From contig OX439012.1 of NCBI GenBank assembly GCA_949316495.1, positions 26,258,166 through 26,322,165 of the forward strand: a DNA stretch of 64,000 nucleotides, given 5' to 3'. Numbering within the stretch: position 1 is the first letter of the stretch; each line of letters begins with the position of its first letter. The notes beneath the pieces are model-generated. The model searched no databases, was not told the DNA's origin, and worked only from the letters and a program-made list of their open reading frames with translations. Shown piece by piece: positions 62,701 to 64,000 of the stretch. A program made the position numbers and the translations under genes. The DNA comes from Amphiduros pacificus (taxonomy: Eukaryota; Annelida; Polychaeta; Phyllodocida; Hesionidae).

Positions 62701-64000
62701 AATGGGCATGCCTTACGGACATTCCTGTATGCATTTGTGGCAGTCCCTCGGAAACCAGAAAAAAAACTCTAATTGATTCTAAGCACACACTTGACACAAT
62801 GTCAAGAAGAAAGCAGCATGAAGGAATATTCAGAGATGATTACTCATTTGTCGCAAAGGAGACAGAGGCTAGATCACATGTTGGAGAAGGATATCTTTTA
62901 GCAGCATTTCTTCCAAGCCTGACAGAATGACCTACCGGCACACACTCCCCATAGTCCATCGGTATCATAACTGGAAGTGGTGGCACACCAAGGATCTTGG
63001 GAATTAAGGTTGATGCATTCATAACGTGCCACCCCTTGGTAGGTGAATGGAAAGACACACATGGCTCCATTAGCATTTCCACCAGTAGTGAATGTGGCAC
63101 ATGGTGTTGTACCTGCACTGGTAGTTAGTGTGGTGGTTGTTTCTGGTGGGGTAGTGGTATCACAGACTGTGCCTAGAAATTAAAACTTTATTATTGGCTT
63201 TCAAATATCACAATCACAGTAATTTGATGACAATGAATAGCTTACACTTGATAGCCTGCCAAAGAATGAATTCCAAATCAAATTCAAAATGTTAAGACTG
63301 AAATGGAAATGTTTTAAAATGAGACTTGAGTGTGTGTGACACACTCTTTGACTGTCATGTGCTAAATGGTTGGTAGCATACTTGTCAACCTGACCTACCC
63401 TGACAGTTGCCCCATAAGCCATCTACATCATAGTTGCCGGTAGTTGCACACCAAAGCTCTCCATTGTGGTCCAGTGTTGTACACTGATAGTATGCAACAC
63501 CTTTGTAAGTGAAAGGGAATGTGCACATTGCACCTTTGGCATTGCCACCACTTGTGAATGTTGCACATGGAGTTGTGCCACCAGTTGTAGTCAGTGTTGT
63601 AGTTTCAATTGTTGTTGTAGTGTCACATAGAGTCCCTGTCAAAATATGCAATGTGACTATTACCAAATCATAATAAATCTATGTCTCAGCCCACCAGCTG
63701 CAAGATCGATCTTGGCTGTAAAGCAAAATATTAATGCTCCAATCAGCATACAGACAAAGCATCTCTTTCTTTTCTTCCCTCATGTCAGTACTTTCAAGCT
63801 AATCTATTTGATCATCAAAATTTGGCAAACATGAAGCCAATGGTCAAAATGACCAGATAAAGAGTACCAAGCTAAAGTTGAGAAATGGGCATGCCTTACG
63901 GACATTCCTGTATGCATATGTGGCAGTCCCTCGGAAACCAGAAAAAAAACTCTAATTGATTCTAAGCACACACTTGACACAATGTCAAGAAGAGAGCAGC
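2615..64000 (-). CDS. Giant multi-FN2 repeat protein gene (3' part; 5' end outside window)
   Basis: The minus strand carries a regular series of 237-bp exons alternating B, A, B, A, separated by introns of 226 bp (B to A) and 483 bp (A to next B). Every exon has an AG acceptor and a GTAGGT donor and is phase 1 at both ends, so all join in frame. Each encodes a Thr-rich linker followed by an FN2 domain with the family signature: GGNAxGAMCxFPFTYxG, then Cys, WCATT, and YDxDGLWGxC. The window holds 102 complete domain exons, about 8,058 residues. FN2 domains are known from fibronectin, MMP2/MMP9, seminal plasma proteins and mannose receptors, all extracellular. Thr-rich linkers suggest mucin-type O-glycosylation (inference). 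No signal peptide, membrane segment or other domain is visible; the start lies beyond 64000. The in-frame stop at 2615-2617 in a hybrid edge exon is the best candidate end, but further 3' exons cannot be excluded. Expression is unproven. Confidence 0.85.
3213..3449 (-). CDS. FN2 exon A, unit 1 (reference description of exon A)
   Basis: Acceptor TTTCTAG precedes 3449 and donor GTAGGT follows 3213; phase 1 at both ends. The 79-codon module opens with a Cys at residue 3 and a 20-residue Thr/Pro/Ser linker closed by Cys 24. The FN2 core follows: GGNANGAMC, VFPFTYQGVARYEC, a 9-residue loop ending PWC, then ATTSSYDTDGLWGVC. The four canonical FN2 cysteines are residues 38, 52, 62 and 77; Cys 3 and Cys 24 are extra. 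Tyr/Trp/Phe positions that line the FN2 ligand pocket in known structures are mostly kept. The C2-C3 loop is one residue shorter than in exon B. This is the most C-terminal complete domain. Departures of unit 1: s1 T form, s3 TTACAG. Confidence 0.93.
3676..3912 (-). CDS. FN2 exon B, unit 1 (reference description of exon B)
   Basis: Acceptor TTTTGACAG precedes 3912 and donor GTAGGT follows 3676; phase 1 at both ends. The 79-codon module has Cys 3, a 19-residue linker made almost only of Thr with Ile, Glu, Leu and Gly, and Cys 23. The FN2 core is GGNAKGAMC, TFPFTYKGVAYYQC, a 10-residue loop ending ELWC, then ATTGNYDVDGLWGNC; the canonical cysteines are 37, 51, 62 and 77. The core is about two-thirds identical to exon A, and both donors share GTAGGTCA, so A and B descend from one ancestral exon. 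This exon has the full-length FN2 spacing and is the better match to the family consensus. Confidence 0.94.
4396..5095 (-). CDS. FN2 exon pair, unit 2
   Basis: Exons B 4859..5095 and A 4396..4632. Exon B has Val to Ile after the TYKG motif (base 4958), the only copy with this change. Departures: s1 T, s2 ACACAG, s5 GCATTTG, s7 TCACATG, but no s4 insertion, so it is a partial relative of units 19/29/46/52. A private intron base change lies in CATTTATTCC just below exon A. Confidence 0.9.
5579..6278 (-). CDS. FN2 exon pair, unit 3
   Basis: Exons B 6042..6278 and A 5579..5815. Protein sequence as the reference pair. Departure: s2 ACACAG without the s1 T form, a recombinant marker combination because these two normally travel together. 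Confidence 0.9.
6762..7461 (-). CDS. FN2 exon pair, unit 4
   Basis: Exons B 7225..7461 and A 6762..6998. Departure: s6 GAGAGCAGCAAG. With unit 5 it forms a two-unit block repeated as units 6-7. Confidence 0.9.
7945..8644 (-). CDS. FN2 exon pair, unit 5
   Basis: Exons B 8408..8644 and A 7945..8181. Departures: s1 T, s2 ACACAG; private GGGAATGCC in the intron below (others GGGCATGCC). Paralogue of unit 7 in the two-unit duplication. Confidence 0.9.
9128..9827 (-). CDS. FN2 exon pair, unit 6
   Basis: Exons B 9591..9827 and A 9128..9364. Departure: s6 GAGAGCAGCAAG, matching unit 4. Confidence 0.9.
10311..11010 (-). CDS. FN2 exon pair, unit 7
   Basis: Exons B 10774..11010 and A 10311..10547. 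Departures: s1 T, s2 ACACAG, matching unit 5 apart from that unit's private base. Confidence 0.9.
11494..12193 (-). CDS. FN2 exon pair, unit 8
   Basis: Exons B 11957..12193 and A 11494..11730. All seven markers are default. Confidence 0.9.
12677..13376 (-). CDS. FN2 exon pair, unit 9
   Basis: Exons B 13140..13376 and A 12677..12913. Exon A carries a private Thr to Ala change (YDTDG becomes YDADG, base 12704), next to the conserved Asp pair near the end of the FN2 fold. Markers default. Confidence 0.9.
13860..14559 (-). CDS. FN2 exon pair, unit 10
   Basis: Exons B 14323..14559 and A 13860..14096. Departure: s3 TTACAG. Confidence 0.9.
15043..15742 (-). CDS. FN2 exon pair, unit 11
   Basis: Exons B 15506..15742 and A 15043..15279. 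Departure: s6 GAGAGCAGCATG, shared only with unit 14. First complete unit of the 2,938-bp duplicated segment (left copy). Confidence 0.9.
16226..16925 (-). CDS. FN2 exon pair, unit 12
   Basis: Exons B 16689..16925 and A 16226..16462. Departures: s1 T, s2 ACACAG, and CCCTTGGAAA in the intron below (others CCCTCGGAAA), shared only with unit 15. Left copy of the 2,938-bp duplication. Confidence 0.9.
17409..17620 (-). pseudogene. Unit 13: exon A truncated at its 5' end at a duplication junction; no exon B
   Basis: The exon keeps its donor and FN2 core (212 of 237 bases), but the first 25 bases and the acceptor are gone. At 17620/17621 exon A sequence joins directly to the middle of a 483-bp intron (GTTTCTGGT then GCATCTC), so no exon B exists for this unit. 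The sequence upstream on the minus strand is purine-rich, with no good acceptor tract, so the exon is probably skipped. Because all exons are phase 1-1, skipping from unit 14 exon A to unit 12 exon B keeps the frame (inference). One base of microhomology (G) lies at the joint. Confidence 0.9.
17981..18680 (-). CDS. FN2 exon pair, unit 14
   Basis: Exons B 18444..18680 and A 17981..18217. Departure: s6 GAGAGCAGCATG, as unit 11. Its lower intron is cut short by the junction at 17621. Right copy of the 2,938-bp duplication. Confidence 0.9.
19164..19863 (-). CDS. FN2 exon pair, unit 15
   Basis: Exons B 19627..19863 and A 19164..19400. Departures identical to unit 12: s1 T, s2 ACACAG, CCCTTGGAAA. 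Confidence 0.9.
20347..21046 (-). CDS. FN2 exon pair, unit 16
   Basis: Exons B 20810..21046 and A 20347..20583. Markers default. The right copy of the 2,938-bp segment ends inside its exon A, at about 20558; the rest continues normally. Confidence 0.9.
21530..22229 (-). CDS. FN2 exon pair, unit 17
   Basis: Exons B 21993..22229 and A 21530..21766. All markers default. Confidence 0.9.
22713..23412 (-). CDS. FN2 exon pair, unit 18
   Basis: Exons B 23176..23412 and A 22713..22949. Departure: s3 TTACAG. The 18-19 order is matched at 28-29 and 45-46. Confidence 0.9.
23897..24596 (-). CDS. FN2 exon pair, unit 19
   Basis: Exons B 24360..24596 and A 23897..24133. Departures: s4 AAGTTTGAG (one extra base), s5 GCATTTG, s7 TCACATG: the linked haplotype of units 29, 46 and 52. 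Confidence 0.9.
25077..25776 (-). CDS. FN2 exon pair, unit 20
   Basis: Exons B 25540..25776 and A 25077..25313. The lower intron has a private 3-bp loss at s6 (AAAAGAGCATG), giving the 1,180-bp spacing. Confidence 0.9.
26260..26959 (-). CDS. FN2 exon pair, unit 21
   Basis: Exons B 26723..26959 and A 26260..26496. Departure: s7 TCACATG alone, without s4 and s5, so a recombinant of the unit-19 haplotype. With unit 22 it repeats as units 23-24. Confidence 0.9.
27443..28142 (-). CDS. FN2 exon pair, unit 22
   Basis: Exons B 27906..28142 and A 27443..27679. Departure: s6 GAGAGCAGCAAG. Confidence 0.9.
28626..29325 (-). CDS. FN2 exon pair, unit 23
   Basis: Exons B 29089..29325 and A 28626..28862. 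Departures: s7 TCACATG, s3 TTACAG. Paralogue of unit 21. Confidence 0.9.
29809..30508 (-). CDS. FN2 exon pair, unit 24
   Basis: Exons B 30272..30508 and A 29809..30045. Departure: s6 GAGAGCAGCAAG. Paralogue of unit 22. Confidence 0.9.
30992..31691 (-). CDS. FN2 exon pair, unit 25
   Basis: Exons B 31455..31691 and A 30992..31228. Departures: s1 T, s2 ACACAG. Confidence 0.9.
32175..32874 (-). CDS. FN2 exon pair, unit 26
   Basis: Exons B 32638..32874 and A 32175..32411. Departure: s1 T with default s2, the other recombinant class (compare unit 3). The intron above has GCATGATCG in place of GCAAGATCG, breaking the 12-bp palindrome found in the other units. Confidence 0.9.
33358..34057 (-). CDS. 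FN2 exon pair, unit 27
   Basis: Exons B 33821..34057 and A 33358..33594. Exon A has a silent change (Thr ACC to ACT in YDTDG, base 33383). Markers default. Confidence 0.9.
34541..35240 (-). CDS. FN2 exon pair, unit 28
   Basis: Exons B 35004..35240 and A 34541..34777. Departure: s3 TTACAG (base 34322). First unit of the six-unit block that recurs as units 45-50. Confidence 0.9.
35725..36424 (-). CDS. FN2 exon pair, unit 29
   Basis: Exons B 36188..36424 and A 35725..35961. Departures: s4 AAGTTTGAG, s5 GCATTTG, s7 TCACATG. Matches unit 46. Confidence 0.9.
36908..37607 (-). CDS. FN2 exon pair, unit 30
   Basis: Exons B 37371..37607 and A 36908..37144. Departure: s6 GAGAGCAGCAAG. Matches unit 47. 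Confidence 0.9.
38091..38790 (-). CDS. FN2 exon pair, unit 31
   Basis: Exons B 38554..38790 and A 38091..38327. Departure: s6 GAGAGCAGCAAG, adjacent to another unit with the same form; this doublet occurs only here and at units 47-48. Confidence 0.9.
39274..39973 (-). CDS. FN2 exon pair, unit 32
   Basis: Exons B 39737..39973 and A 39274..39510. Markers default; matches unit 49. Confidence 0.9.
40457..41156 (-). CDS. FN2 exon pair, unit 33
   Basis: Exons B 40920..41156 and A 40457..40693. Departures: s1 T, s2 ACACAG; matches unit 50 and ends the six-unit block. Confidence 0.9.
41640..42339 (-). CDS. FN2 exon pair, unit 34, with Trp to Leu in exon B
   Basis: Exons B 42103..42339 and A 41640..41876. 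Exon B has TGG to TTG (base 42117), turning DGLWGNC into DGLLGNC. This aromatic is strongly conserved in FN2 domains, so the domain may be weakened or have altered binding (inference). Departure: s2 ACACAG without s1 T. Shared only with unit 37. Confidence 0.9.
42823..43522 (-). CDS. FN2 exon pair, unit 35
   Basis: Exons B 43286..43522 and A 42823..43059. Markers default. Confidence 0.9.
44006..44705 (-). CDS. FN2 exon pair, unit 36
   Basis: Exons B 44469..44705 and A 44006..44242. Private base in the 226-bp intron (TTTCAGATATC, others TTTCAAATATC, near 44274). Markers default. Confidence 0.9.
45189..45888 (-). CDS. FN2 exon pair, unit 37, with Trp to Leu in exon B
   Basis: Exons B 45652..45888 and A 45189..45425. 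Same Trp to Leu change as unit 34 (base 45666, exactly 3,549 bp from 42117) and the same s2 ACACAG without s1 T, so the two derive from a three-unit duplication. Confidence 0.9.
46372..47071 (-). CDS. FN2 exon pair, unit 38
   Basis: Exons B 46835..47071 and A 46372..46608. Private base below exon A (CTTCCTAGCC, others CTTCCAAGCC), which arose after the three-unit duplication. Markers default. Confidence 0.9.
47555..48254 (-). CDS. FN2 exon pair, unit 39
   Basis: Exons B 48018..48254 and A 47555..47791. Markers default. Confidence 0.9.
48738..49437 (-). CDS. FN2 exon pair, unit 40
   Basis: Exons B 49201..49437 and A 48738..48974. Departures: s1 T, s2 ACACAG, s3 TTACAG. Confidence 0.9.
49921..50620 (-). 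CDS. FN2 exon pair, unit 41
   Basis: Exons B 50384..50620 and A 49921..50157. Markers default. Confidence 0.9.
51104..51803 (-). CDS. FN2 exon pair, unit 42
   Basis: Exons B 51567..51803 and A 51104..51340. Markers default. Confidence 0.9.
52287..52986 (-). CDS. FN2 exon pair, unit 43
   Basis: Exons B 52750..52986 and A 52287..52523. Departure: s3 TTACAG, first of three consecutive units with it. Confidence 0.9.
53470..54169 (-). CDS. FN2 exon pair, unit 44
   Basis: Exons B 53933..54169 and A 53470..53706. Departure: s3 TTACAG. Confidence 0.9.
54653..55352 (-). CDS. FN2 exon pair, unit 45
   Basis: Exons B 55116..55352 and A 54653..54889. Departure: s3 TTACAG (base 54434). Starts the second copy of the six-unit block; counterpart of unit 28. 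Confidence 0.9.
55837..56536 (-). CDS. FN2 exon pair, unit 46
   Basis: Exons B 56300..56536 and A 55837..56073. Departures: s4 AAGTTTGAG, s5 GCATTTG, s7 TCACATG. Counterpart of unit 29. Confidence 0.9.
57020..57719 (-). CDS. FN2 exon pair, unit 47
   Basis: Exons B 57483..57719 and A 57020..57256. Departure: s6 GAGAGCAGCAAG. Counterpart of unit 30. Confidence 0.9.
58203..58902 (-). CDS. FN2 exon pair, unit 48
   Basis: Exons B 58666..58902 and A 58203..58439. Departure: s6 GAGAGCAGCAAG. Counterpart of unit 31. Confidence 0.9.
59386..60085 (-). CDS. FN2 exon pair, unit 49
   Basis: Exons B 59849..60085 and A 59386..59622. Markers default. Counterpart of unit 32. Confidence 0.9.
60569..61268 (-). 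CDS. FN2 exon pair, unit 50
   Basis: Exons B 61032..61268 and A 60569..60805. Departures: s1 T, s2 ACACAG. Counterpart of unit 33. Confidence 0.9.
61752..62451 (-). CDS. FN2 exon pair, unit 51
   Basis: Exons B 62215..62451 and A 61752..61988. Markers default. It differs from unit 34 (no Trp to Leu, default s2), so the six-unit block ends before it. Confidence 0.9.
62936..63635 (-). CDS. FN2 exon pair, unit 52 (most N-terminal in window)
   Basis: Exons B 63399..63635 and A 62936..63172. Exon A has a private Ser to Thr change in the linker (base 63131), making it still richer in Thr. Departures: s4, s5 and s7 as unit 19. Upstream, 63636-64000 is the start of another 483-bp intron with s6 GAGAGCAGC visible at the very end, so the array continues beyond the window. 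Confidence 0.9.

Larger units (their letters stand above)
2580..64000 (-). repeat. Tandem array of a 1,183-bp FN2 exon-pair unit, about 52 units
   Basis: Unit layout in ascending coordinates: exon A (237), 226-bp intron, exon B (237), 483-bp intron. Unit-to-unit spacing is 1,183 bp except 572 (units 13 to 14), 1,184 (entering units 19, 29, 46, 52) and 1,180 (entering unit 20). Identity is near complete in introns and exons alike. Seven marker sites vary. s1 (226-bp intron): CTCTTTGAC, or T form CTTTTTGAC. s2 (483-bp intron above the pair): ACAAAG, or ACACAG. In the 483-bp intron below the pair: s3 TTACGG/TTACAG; s4 AAGTTGAG/AAGTTTGAG; s5 GCATATG/GCATTTG; s6 GAAAGCAGCATG/GAGAGCAGCAAG/GAGAGCAGCATG; s7 TCATATG/TCACATG. 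The first form is the default; unit entries list departures. The array runs off the right end. Confidence 0.97.

Noticed and set aside
3213-64000. CRISPR array or rDNA-type repeat
   Set aside because: The period is 1,183 bp with spliced protein-coding exons; there is no short repeat/spacer pattern and no rRNA sequence.

Overview
The window is animal (metazoan) genomic DNA: AT-rich, with intron-containing genes and no bacterial features. About 96% of it is one tandem array of a 1,183-bp unit. Each unit carries two minus-strand exons, both exactly 237 bp, both starting and ending in intron phase 1, and each encoding a threonine-rich linker plus one fibronectin type II (FN2) domain. The species cannot be named from the sequence. 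A tRNA-derived SINE-like fragment and the low-GC intergenic sequence would suit an invertebrate, probably marine, but that is an inference.

Layout, left to right. Positions 1-2580 are non-repetitive flank with no recognisable gene. They hold a possible dispersed repeat (about 140-260), a degenerate tRNA-derived SINE-like fragment (about 560-750) and a 48-49-bp minisatellite of about eight copies (1979-2362). Positions 2580-3212 are the decayed left edge of the array, with a hybrid exon that joins the start of exon B to the middle of exon A and reads into a stop at 2615-2617. Positions 3213-64000 hold 52 units, numbered here 1 (leftmost) to 52, plus the start of a 53rd interval. They contain 51 complete B exons, 51 complete A exons and one A exon cut at its 5' end (unit 13). 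Transcription runs right to left, so unit 52 is the most N-terminal and unit 1 the most C-terminal. The promoter, signal peptide and N-terminus must lie beyond position 64000.

The complete exons in the window would encode about 8,058 residues with 102 FN2 domains, if all are spliced in. The product would be a giant, cysteine-rich, probably O-glycosylated secreted or surface protein. FN2 domains in known proteins bind collagen/gelatin, phosphocholine lipids or glycan-bearing ligands; the ligand here is unknown.

Units are nearly identical in introns as well as exons, while exons A and B are only about two-thirds identical in their FN2 parts. So an old A/B duplication was followed by recent amplification and homogenisation of the pair. 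Marker variants show several nested duplications: two units (4-5/6-7 and 21-22/23-24), three units (34-36/37-39), six units (28-33/45-50), and an out-of-register 2,938-bp duplication (14683-17620 copied to 17621-20558) that made the only irregular unit.
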